Shown here: one piece after another, positions 39,135-50,671 of the stretch
Numbering within the stretch: position 1 is the stretch's first letter
How the letters are laid out: each line of letters starts with the position of its first letter
Source of the DNA: Hypomesus transpacificus
Lineage: Eukaryota > Chordata > Actinopteri > Osmeriformes > Osmeridae
Direction of reading: 5' to 3'
Length of the DNA: 64,000 nt
Assembly (NCBI RefSeq): GCF_021917145.1
Contig: NW_025813757.1
Location: 62,001-126,000 of the forward strand
Notes under the pieces: generated by a model
What the model saw: only the letters and a program-made list of their open reading frames with translations
What the model was told of the DNA's origin: nothing
Database searches by the model: none
Position numbers and translations under genes: made by a program

Positions 39135-41431
39135 CTATTCTCTCTCTGTCTCCCCCCATCAGGATGCAGGTCCAGGTGGTCTGTCTTCTCACTGGGAGTC
39201 CCGTGTCCTCCAGGGATCCATCATGGCGTCGTCTCTGGGGGACCCCCCTGTGGTCCGGGTGGACCCCGTCACCCTGGCTGCTCTGCAGGACACGGGCTGG
39301 TACTCTGCCAGCCTCAGCAGAGCCCAGAGCCTGGTCTGGGGACAAGGTGGGGGAACTGTGTGTGTGTGTGTGTGAGAGAGAGATTTGTGCCTGTGTTTTT
39401 GTGTGTGTGTGCTGTGTATCAGTGTTGTTTCGTTGGTGTGTAAAAGTGTGTTTTTTCTCTGGGACATGTTAGGTGAAGGAGCCATGTTTGGGTCCCTGTC
39501 CACGTGTCATGATAATTCCTCCTCTTTCTTCTGCTCTGGAAGGTAATATTGTTTTATATGAGTGACACACACACACATTCAAACGGTTGTTCTGGTGTCT
39601 CAGTCACACAGATACAATAATAATTCCCAGTGTAATTCTCTCTGACTCCATGGTAGTGGATCAGGGTGTCATTACCTTCACTTCCACAAGGGGGAGTGCC
39701 AGACTGACCAATACCTGGATGGATGCCGTGTTTACAAACCTCTGACAAATGCGGTGAGTTAAAACGGCAAAAAAAAAAAACATTTGTATTCTTCATTTCC
39801 ACTTCCTAACCCTCTGTTCTTCCCTGTCCATCCTTCATGACTCTGTTTCTCTGTTTCCTCCTCAGAGTGAGTGCTGGAGAGAAGAGAATGAGAGAGTGAT
39901 GGGAGAAGAGAACTGGGCTGGAGAGGTGTATCATTCAGACAGCAGGTGTTTCTTCTCCAATCTGAGCAGAGAGGTCAGTGTGTGTGTGTGTGCCTGTCTT
40001 TCTAAAGATGTTTCTTACATTAGGGTTAGGGTTAGGGACATTCCCCCTGAGGCAAGTAGGGTGAAGTGCCTTGCCCAAGGGCACATCGTCTTCTATTGTC
40101 TTTCTAAATCTCTTTTCCCTTCTCTTACAGAACACGTCCCTTCCTGTCGGTGACTCCATCGTGGGCCGCTGCTACAGACACAGGTGTACTGGACTGAACA
40201 CATTCCAGGTCCAGGGGTCTGGGTCCGGCTGGATGGACTGTCCAGCAGGGGGCGCCAGTAAGGTGATTATGAACTACTGTCATTCCTCCTCATACGCTGT
40301 TAAATACATAGGAAACCATCATTTAGCTGTTTGACCTAGACAATTGTCCTCTTTGTTCCTGCAGATACCAGGTTACCAGGGTTTAGTGTTCTGTCCTGAA
40401 GGGAGGTTGTGTCAGTATTCTGACCACATCACGGTCGCTACAGCTGACCCCTCCTCAGACCGGGTGTCCAATGGCAGGTCAGTCTCAATATTAACTTTTA
40501 AATCCTGCCAATCTACATTTAGTACACTTTAATATTGTATGAAGTGTTATTTTAGAGTCAGATGCCCACATGCACATGTATTTAAGAGGTATAATTTGTA
40601 TGTGAGTGACAAATAATACTCAGATGAGGACTGAATGTTAACAATTCATCCCATGTTTCTATAAAAGAACAACCATGGTTTATATCACCAAAGCACAGTT
40701 CTATTTAGATGTGTCACATGAAATTACATTAATATTGTGCCAGTAAACAGGTTGTAGTAATCTATTTGCAACATGGAGTGAGGATCATGACTGACAAAGT
40801 ACAGTGAACAAAGTGAGGTATGAGGAACTGTTAGGTTAAAGATGGTTACCTGGAAACTCAGGCAAGGGCGTTGCACTTCTAGTAAACCGAAACAAAAAGT
40901 CATGATAAGGCCACAAGGAAATTCTCCATATGCATGTGTGTAATAATGTATTTTGCACCGTAAGCAAGATATTCAAACAAGTTACATTGATTCAACATTG
41001 TATCTCCTCTTTCCCTCAGTCATTCTATAATTGACCAGATCTTGACCCCTGACCTCAGTGTGACCCCTGTCCATCCCTATGCCGTTCCTGAGGTCAGAGG
41101 TACAGAGCCTCCAGTGTCTGTGGTCCTGAGGGTCAGAGGTACAGAGTCTACAGTGTCTGTGGTCCTGAGGGTCAGAGGTACAGAGCCTACAGTGTCTGTG
41201 GTCCTGAGGGTCAGAGGTACAGAGCCTACAGTGTCTGTGGTCCTGGGGGTCAGAGGTACAGAGCCTCCAGTGTCTGTGGTCCTGAGGGTCACAGCTGCAC
41301 TCTCCCTCCTGGCTGCTGTCATGGCCGCCTACAGGAAGTACCGCTCCTCCAGAGTCAGAGTCCGTGCAGCCCTACAGGCCCCCAGTGCAGTGCAGTTGCA
41401 TTCAGCCCAGAGTCTTTCCAAACACTGCTGA
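37073..41431 (+). CDS. cirop: Ciliated left-right organizer metallopeptidase (leishmanolysin-like, M8 family)
   Basis: Membrane-anchored metallopeptidase of the leishmanolysin family. CIROP is known from the left-right organizer of vertebrates. Thirteen exons: 37073-37529, 37720-37813, 37929-37980, 38078-38227, 38442-38567, 38669-38884, 39163-39346, 39473-39542, 39657-39753, 39866-39973, 40131-40262, 40365-40477 and 41020-41431; 736 residues in one closed frame. Signal peptide in WVWVIVVVWAPGALG. The active site is HELFH in exon 6 (VIHELFHALGFSK), with the distant zinc His of M8 enzymes in SHWESR (exon 7). Cys-rich segments follow (GSGCHYLHFHKGEC; GRCYRHRCTG). The C-terminus has five 13-residue repeats, then a membrane helix (ALSLLAAVMAAY) and a basic tail. 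LMLN is the alternative; the local gene order (with mmp14, lrp10, oxa1l) favours cirop. Confidence 0.9.
38999..39150. repeat. CT-rich tract in cirop intron 6
   Basis: Tandem TCCCTCCTACTCTCTCTCTC-like units run to within about 15 bases of the exon 7 acceptor, extending its pyrimidine tract. Confidence 0.9.
40020..40090 (-). repeat. SINE fragment preceded by three TTAGGG units, cirop intron 10
   Basis: Bases 40020-40037 are a perfect (TTAGGG)3. They run into GGGACATTCCCCCTGAGGCA and GTAGGGTGAAGTGCCTTGCC, the middle part of the SINE family in reverse orientation. Both SINE ends are missing. Confidence 0.75.
41091..41290 (+). repeat. 39-bp coding tandem repeat in the cirop juxtamembrane region
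   Basis: Five near-identical copies of a 39-base unit encode VRGTEPPVSVVLR with P/S and P/T variants. They sit directly before the transmembrane helix. Confidence 0.92.
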
Positions 41432-42546
41432 TGGACACTGGGAGGACATTATGAGTCTGATAGGTTACAATGTGGTTGGAGTGCTTGTACTAAGCTATGT
41501 TTTTTTGTGGCCTCTTTCTTGTTGTAAATTATTCATACTGTTTAATATTGTTTTTTAAGCATTATTCCCACTCTCATTAGGGGCAAATATTTCAAAGTGA
41601 TTCTTTGTAGAGGTCTACAGCATAGACAGAAACCTAAATACATTGTTTATCATAAGCCAGATCAACTATCTGCAACGGCACTGGAAGGAATGTATGACAT
41701 GCTGTAAACACACACCTTCAAAAGCACACTCTTTAACACGCACACATACTGACCTCTCCCTTCCAGTTACAGTCAACAGAAAACATTGGGTGGTTTCCCT
41801 TTCCATTCTTAGAAAAATCTGTTTGACAATAGTCACGTAAAAGATGACTTACATAAAGTCTGCCAAAAATAATTGGACTTGTATGTGACTATCGCATAGG
41901 TTGATAGTCAACATCATATAATATATTTACACTTCCTATGTACATTAATTCATGCTATAATCCAAAGCGACATACAAACTGTGTTTAGTAAGTGCAGTAG
42001 ATAACTATAAACAATACCACCTTTGTTAATTATATTGTGCAGGGTTTTGATACACACAGAAAAAAAGCAATACTGTACTTCAGTTGCTGTAAGCCATGTA
42101 TTCAACTATACATTTTGTGAGATGAGCTATAGACCATCGTAAATTATTTCATAACATAAATTGATCAACTAAACTGGGTAAAAATGCCTAATATCTGTAA
42201 ATGTGTACTTTATTTTCTAGTTTCAAAGCTGCATTAGTACAGTTCATCTTTAAATTTGATATCAGTTCATATCATCTGATTCTGATTACCCAGATAATCA
42301 AACAGGCACATACATTTGTTTTTGTCTTTATTTAACAGCACAGAGCATAAGGATATTATCAGAACAAATCATTCCACAATTATTCTTAAGAGAAACATTG
42401 ACCAACTGAAACAAGAAACATGAATATACAGTGAATTTAATTCGTAATATTTTTGTGTGTGTGGTACAAGCTACCCAAATCAAAAGCCTGTAGAACATGT
42501 ATATATGTAATCTGTACAAAGAAATGTCAAATTCATTGAGAATTAC
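41432..42546. other. Convergent 3' UTR region between cirop and the RBR gene
   Basis: cirop (plus) and the RBR E3 gene (minus) converge here. The sequence is AT-rich with no supported exon. AATAAA on the minus strand at 42327-42332 is a good poly(A) signal for the RBR gene. Confidence 0.5.
42327..42332 (-). terminator. Poly(A) signal for the RBR E3 gene
   Basis: TTTATT on the plus strand reads AATAAA on the minus strand, 215 bases beyond the stop codon. Confidence 0.55.
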
Positions 42547-44021
42547 TCAACGCCTTTGCCATACAGGTATGGTTGTCTGCCTAGGAGCCACACCATCAGA
42601 GCAGGGTATGAAATAGGAACTGGTCTTCAAGCACTCAGGAGTGAGCTTGATACACACAAAGCAGAATTCCACCTGACAGCGGGGACAAATTATGTTTTTA
42701 CAGCCTAACTTGTCATGCTCCACTTTCTGGCCACAGGTTGGACAGGCACGAATGGAGGGGCAGTTGGTGACTCCCTGGACCTGATTTAGAGATGTGGACT
42801 TGCAGTTCTTGAGCAGCTCCAGGTCATGGTTGGTGCAGCCTTCATTGTCACAGCGGTCAGAACGAGGGCCTGAACCTTTCCATTTTTTGAGGCACTGCCA
42901 GCAGAACTCATAGGTCTTCTGTTTGTCGGCTGTACATATGGTGCAGCAGACATTCAAGTTGGAGATATCCTTTCTCTCAAGACAGGTCTGGCAGCTAGGA
43001 CACTGTTATTGAAAATAGGAAGATGAGATATGTTAATGAAACTGCATTATTTTAATTCCATTGGTTAATTTGCTATAATACCGGACTTAAAGTTCAACCC
43101 CCTGAGGCCACAACTACGACAAAGACATCTCTTAGTTATTCATGTCAACTCACTGCCTTGAATTCACAGTAAGTTGCAGCAGCCAGGCAGGCCAGGGTCT
43201 CTTCAAAGTGCTCCATCTCTTCAGTTGTCAAGACAGCCAGTCTACGCACTTCCTGGTATGTCCACTGTGCACCACACTTCTTTAATGTGCCCTCCTTCAG
43301 CGCAGGACACAGGAACTTGTACTGGCCCTGCATGGGAAGATTTACATTACATTTAGTCATTTAGCAGACGCTCTTATCCAGAGCGACTTACAGTACAGGG
43401 ACATTCTCCCGGAGGCAAGTAGGGTGACGTGCCTTGCCCAAGGACACAACGTCATTTTTATTGCACGGAATCGAACCAGCAACCTTCTGATTAATTGTCC
43501 GACTCCCCTAACCGCTCAGCCATCTGACCCCCGGAACAAAACATGAACATTTCAAGATACATTTTGGGATGCAGAAATTCGCAAAGATTCACAAAAAGCA
43601 GTAATACATGATATTAGGTATAGAAAATCCTGCTTGTAGGCTACATTCAAGATGGAAACTGTCGCTAGGAGGTAAAGACTGCCTTGTCCTTAAATGGAAA
43701 GATGCCAAGAAAGCATAAGGGATAGAAACCTGATCCAGAAGACTGCGACACCATCCGGTCAAAGACTCTGGGGTGACGGCATGACCACAGCTCATCTCTG
43801 CCCTCAGGGTCCCGTCGTCGTCACCTAAGGCTAAAGACACAACCCAATCACAAATACATCACATCACAATAAATGCAGAATGTCTAAAACCATTGGACAT
43901 TTTATTAAATAAATGACAGATGATTTATACTTAACTTACGATCCAAATCATCCCTTCTATTGACAAATTTCAGAGTGGTGTCGTTGGGGTCGTAGCATTT
44001 TCCTTCCTGCTGTGTGGTCAT
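42547..44021 (-). CDS. Atypical RBR-type (RING-IBR-RING) E3 ubiquitin/Ubl ligase
   Basis: Four coding exons: 44021-43940, 43830-43730, 43327-43154 and 43002-42547; 270 residues, frame closed. RBR ligases carry the modifier on a RING2 cysteine before transfer. Visible parts: start MTTQQEGKCYDPND; a RING1-like region with MSCGHAVTPESLTGWC and KFLCPALKEGTLKKCGAQW that lacks the usual first C-x2-C pair; an IBR-like zinc region (CPSCQTCLER, CCTIC, FCWQC); and RING2 with ACPTCGQKVEHDKLGCKNII then CPRCQVEFCFVC. The Cys of LGC (about Cys220) sits where RBR enzymes have their catalytic cysteine. The protein is short for an RBR ligase and has no Ubl or other accessory domain. It is divergent from the Ubl gene with 858 bp between. 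A SINE lies immediately before the exon 3 acceptor. Activity and partner are inferred from family only. Confidence 0.85.
43340..43532 (-). repeat. tRNA-derived fish SINE, 12 bases from an RBR exon acceptor
   Basis: Full copy, reversed relative to the window and therefore in sense with the RBR transcript. It spans TTTAGCAGACGCTCTTATCC (tail) to CCGCTCAGCCATCTGACCCC (head). Its tail ends about 12 bases from the splice acceptor of exon 43327-43154. Confidence 0.88.
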
Positions 44022-44142
44022 TGTATTAATCTTGATTCTTCTTCAATCTCTTCCTCGCTGGGCGGACTGGGAGAAATGGCAGAAAACGGAGAGACAAAGA
44101 TGAGAACGCCTGGGTTCTTGTTTTTCAACAGTATTCGATTTA

Positions 44143-44162
44143 ACTTTCTCTTTTACTTTCTC
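44143..44162 (-). promoter_or_regulatory. ISRE-like element upstream of the RBR gene
   Basis: On the minus strand the sequence reads GAGAAAGTAAAAGAGAAAGT. It contains GAAAGTAAAA and AAAAGAGAAA, each one mismatch from the GAAANNGAAA core bound by IRF/ISGF3 factors. It lies about 122 bases upstream of the RBR start codon. Confidence 0.5.
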
Positions 44163-44760
44163 CCTCTCTTACACAAAGTCACGTGATTTGAATGAAGCCT
44201 AATTTTATTTTCTTCCCAAATTTTTTTGCACTGTCTGAACACAAACTGAATACATGTGTTCAAGATATGTGGATGATTTCTGAGAAGGCTTTTAGTCCTA
44301 CATACATACAAGCCGGTGTAATGCAAATGCACATAGGTTCATAAACAACTATAGCCTACGTCAATTTTGACACACTTTAATGGGTTTTGGCGATTTCAGG
44401 GATTTTCCAGACATCCTGTGACAATTCTCAACTCGATGGTAAATATGTGGCAACTCTGTGGCAACTCGACTTTTATTTTCTTTATCCAAGATTCCTTTGG
44501 TTAATTTCTAAAATGACGATCCTATGAAATCATAGGGGCATAGGCCTTTGTGTGTTTTATATAGCCTATCATATGAACAATTACTATTTTCACACGAGGC
44601 CCCCCTAGGCACCATGTTTTTTTCTGATTTACAGTGAATTCACTTTAAAATAATTAAATGTTTAAAGCATGGCCTGTAAACATGGAATGGAAAACATGGA
44701 TTCGGGCAGAGAAGCCTACCCTGTCTGTTTGTTTTTCGTGTTTGTGTCTTTCGATTTAAT

Positions 44761-44772
44761 GAAAGTGAAAGT
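44761..44772 (+). promoter_or_regulatory. Perfect ISRE core upstream of the Ubl gene
   Basis: GAAAGTGAAAGT matches the interferon-stimulated response element core GAAANNGAAA exactly, 108 bases before the Ubl start codon and about 35 bases before a TATTTA box-like sequence. Confidence 0.65.
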
Positions 44773-44879
44773 CTGAGCTCTCTCACACAGCAACACCCTC
44801 TTTCTATTTAACATCTAAGTCTGTGGCTTCGAACTCAAGAACAAATACACCTCAGTGTTTCACAGGCAGAATTTGAAAA

Positions 44880-45320
44880 ATGGGGAAAATCTACCAGGTC
44901 CAGGTGACAGGATTCAAAGGAGAAAAACTGCTGGTTGACCTGTGCAACACAGAAGAACAGATGAGCAGTATGACGGTGCTACAACTGAAACAGAAAATTG
45001 CTGATCGATTACCTGGGAACTCAGGTAAAATTAACTTTAATGGGGGGGGGAATTGTCGACTATGTTTGAAAGACGTTGTGGGCCTACGCCTTGGAGCACA
45101 AGCCAAACTGACTAAGGATGATTTATTATTTATAATAGGCTAAGGTGATACATTATAATGCAACTTAAATGTTAACTGTTTTTCTTCAGCGGACCATATG
45201 GAGTCTCTGCGGCTGATCTTCACAGACAAGCAGCTGGAGGACGAGTCCTTGATCAACTCCTATGGGATCCAGCACCTGTCTGTCATTCAACTTGTATTGA
45301 AGGTTCATGGCGGGTTTTAA
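44880..45320 (+). CDS. Small ubiquitin-like protein with C-terminal Gly-Gly-Phe
   Basis: Two exons, 44880-45024 and 45190-45320, give 91 residues. The protein is one beta-grasp domain with a longer N-terminal half than ubiquitin. The second half closely follows ubiquitin: LRLIFTDKQLEDES, then SYGIQHLSVIQLVLK, then VHGGF at the end. Ubiquitin and ISG15-type modifiers end in Gly-Gly after precursor processing, so the extra Phe would have to be removed by a protease before conjugation. It is not an ISG15 orthologue, because ISG15 has two ubiquitin-like domains and this has one. It sits between a likely E3 and two ubiquitin-specific proteases, with a perfect ISRE core upstream. Function as a conjugated modifier is inferred. 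An in-frame continuation into the intron (to 45143) would replace the GG end and is taken as unspliced read-through. Confidence 0.88.
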
Positions 45321-45527
45321 GCGTCATAATTGGAGAAGAAAATCGCCAAGCATGGGCTTACTTCCACAGACCTAAATGACTGTAACTAATGTAAAGTGCA
45401 AGTGTGTTATTACTGGTGAATGGGATAATGCTGTTGACGAAGGACACAAAATATGTGAGTGAATGAGGGGAAAGAGCAAAGTGCATTTGGTTTACACCTA
45501 ACTCTAACTGTCAATGCTGTCAGTGAA

Positions 45528-45533
45528 AATAAA
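45528..45533 (+). terminator. Poly(A) signal for the Ubl gene
   Basis: AATAAA followed by A-rich sequence, 208 bases after the stop codon. Confidence 0.55.
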
Positions 45534-45670
45534 AAATATGTTCTAAAAGACAAACTTGACAACCGGATACATTGGTCTCTCACACCTTCACTAAAAATGT
45601 TTTGTGGTACATTGTGGTGTCCATTACCGTAACGGCAGCAATAGAAGTGTCTGCAACCCTGCAACGAAAC

Positions 45671-45681
45671 AAAAGTGAAAG
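45671..45681 (+). promoter_or_regulatory. ISRE-like motif upstream of the first USP gene
   Basis: AAAAGTGAAAG is one mismatch from GAAANNGAAA and is preceded by GAAAC. It lies about 205 bases before the start codon and some 120 before the putative donor of a non-coding first exon. Weaker than the Ubl element. Confidence 0.35.
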
Positions 45682-45885
45682 GGATCAAGAAGGATAAGAA
45701 TCTGGTTTGTTTGTCGTATCCTAGCCTAGTAATGCGATGTCCGGGTGTTCATACCACAAATTTATAACACGAGTCAATGGATCGAACGGAACACATTTCG
45801 GTAAGTTTGTCCCACGAGAAATATGTATCAAGGTAATCGTTTTCTGTGGCTTCTATACTTTACTGTAGTTTTTTTTTCTCCAGAC

Positions 45886-48715
<2,830 letters not shown>

Positions 48716-48899
48716 TATGAACATTTCTACTTTTCTTAACAAAAACTGTCAAACCTTTCTGCATCTGTACTGTTAAGATTTGATCATGTTATATTTCAAT
48801 CAGGAGAGACCATTGGGATGAGTAAAGTGATGTTTATTACAGAATGATAAATGTACTATAAGTGTTTGGAGCTTAGACCCCATGGGGAATTAATGATCA

Positions 48900-49124
48900 A
48901 TGGGCGCCTGCCCAACATCCGAAGAAGACACTGGTGGCGGTGGCGGCAGCCAACGACCCATGGCAGAAGAGTCGAAGAACAGCGAAGGGGCACCGGGTGG
49001 CGACGGAGAGGTGGAGGGTTGCGCACTTGATAGCATGGACAAACTACACAGGGAGATAATCGTATTTAAAGGCACGGTATCATGTGATCATTTGACAGCG
49101 TTAATTGATGAACGGGAGCGCTGA
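48900..49124 (+). CDS. Candidate small ORF with N-myristoylation-like start (uncertain)
   Basis: A 74-residue open frame starts MGACPTSEEDTGGGGGSQRP and ends in HLTALIDERER. Gly2 with Thr6 fits the MGxxxT/S myristoylation pattern, and Cys4 would suit palmitoylation. The C-terminal half (DSMDKLHREIIVFKGTV) looks more complex than chance. I do not recognise the family, no splice partner is evident, and it could be part of an old transposon or a non-coding stretch. Confidence 0.25.
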   Translation: MGACPTSEEDTGGGGGSQRPMAEESKNSEGAPGGDGEVEGCALDSMDKLHREIIVFKGTVSCDHLTALIDERER

Positions 49125-49606
49125 AACCCAGATGAAAGCCCGACATGGAAGAGGGAAAGTAGAGCGTTCTTAGCGGGGGGAGTAGTGAAACACATTGAGT
49201 ATGCCCGAGTGCAGGGGTCGGTCTTGCCTGACTGAACTTGCGCTAAGCTTCATTTGTCAAATACAAACTGTTATGTTATTTAACTTAACATTATGTCCAA
49301 ATAATCTTTTTATATTTTGTTGGATTGTTATTTAAGATGCCTACACATGCAGTCAATGAAATGTGTCTGTATTAGTCATGCAAAAAGGAATATAGCCTAC
49401 ATTGTATTGGGTTTTTAGTTAATTTAGTTACATAATTAAAATGTAGGCTACATTATCAACATGTAGGCCTACCCTACATGTGTGCATTTGTTTTAAGACA
49501 TTATCAATGAGGATATTTCCGGCAGAGAACAATTTTTTCAGCCTTTACCATTCGGTCTTACAAAACGCGAAAGTGACAGTCCTTTTCTGTCACTGTAAAC
49601 TCTTTA

Positions 49607-49712
49607 ACTCTGTACCTTCTACTGCACTACTGTACCTTCTACTGCACTACTATACCTTCTACTGCACTACCTTCTACTGCACTACTGTACCTTCTACTGC
49701 GCTATACCTTCT
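49607..49712. repeat. Tandem repeat of about 20 bp
   Basis: About five imperfect copies of CTGTACCTTCTACTGCACTA. Confidence 0.85.
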
Positions 49713-50511
49713 ACTGATTCTCTCACGCACTTACCATAGATGCATCCCTAACCCGCATGTATGCAAGTACCTCCATGTTAACTACGTACATTCCTACCTG
49801 TATAATAATACATCCCTTTGCGTAAAAGCATCAGCTTGATGAATACATGCAAATGCTAGAGTGGCCGCTTAGAATGTCAGAGTAGAACGTTGAGGACAGC
49901 ATGCTCTCTCTTACCTTGATGGCCTTGTCGCTGTAAAATTGCACGGTTTATTTTTTGTATTTTGTATTTTTAAAATTGTATTTTTCTTTTAAGTATGTAT
50001 TATTGGAGAAAGGCCCATCCAGGGACGGGAGTTGAAAATTAGCACTTGCTATAAACTCTATGTGCATCACATCAGCTGCAAACTTTGCTCTGTAGCTATG
50101 TTTAACTGCATTGTCCCTCAAATAAACGAATAAATAAATAAACCATAGTGAATGTTGTTTTTTTCAGTTCTAATCATTTCCCCAATCATGATTGAATGTA
50201 TGAAAAAATAAACAAAATAAAGGATTACAAAAATGTTATAGTAGCGTATAGCCCAGGCTACTTTCCTCTTCCGGAGTGGATTATTTTACACAAATGTTAC
50301 ATCGTTTTTTACAGTGACATTCTACACTTCACTTTTTGTATTTTGAATTGTACATGAGCAGCAACACATGTTTAAAATTATTTTAAATCTATATAATTTT
50401 CATAAATAATAAGTAGTCATTTTTATATAAAATAAGACGGATCATACACTTGATACTACTCACATCGACTGCATTCCACGCCCACTTTAGCAGGCGAAGT
50501 GGATAGATTAC

Positions 50512-50519
50512 TTTCGTTT
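50512..50519 (-). promoter_or_regulatory. IRF-core motif upstream of the second USP gene
   Basis: The minus strand reads AAACGAAA, fitting AANNGAAA, the minimal IRF half-site, about 153 bases before the start codon. A match this short is expected by chance every few kilobases, so support is weak. Confidence 0.25.
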
Positions 50520-50671
50520 AGTCATTTGGTGCTTTGGAGTTGAATCAAGGGCTCAAAATGAGCTTCGTGGCGGTCAGAGTGTCAAAGGAACAAGTTATAC
50601 TTATCTTGATATAGGCCTAACTTAATTTTAAAAAAAGATAAGGAGGATTCGTATGTGACAGGGTTAAGGTT

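Larger units (their letters stand above)
44022..44879. promoter_or_regulatory. Bidirectional promoter region between RBR and Ubl genes
   Basis: This 858-bp gap separates the divergent start codons and contains both ISRE-type motifs. A TATTTA box-like sequence is at 44805-44810, about 70 bases before the Ubl start. No coding exon is seen within. Confidence 0.55.
45321..45885. other. Ubl 3' UTR and upstream region of the first USP gene
   Basis: The Ubl 3' UTR should end near the AATAAA at 45528-45533. A possible non-coding first exon for the next gene ends at a GTAAGT donor near 45802, ahead of the acceptor at 45883. An ISRE-like motif lies at 45671-45681. Confidence 0.5.
48716..50671. other. 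Region between the two USP genes
   Basis: Contains a short open frame at 48900-49124, a roughly 20-base tandem repeat (49607-49712), and AT-rich sequence without supported exons. A core IRF-type motif (AANNGAAA) lies on the minus strand at 50512-50519. Confidence 0.45.

Noticed and set aside
44880-45143. Unspliced 87-residue version of the Ubl ending in LLFIIG
   Set aside because: Reading on past the GT donor at 45025 loses the conserved ubiquitin half and the GG end; the spliced form closes correctly.
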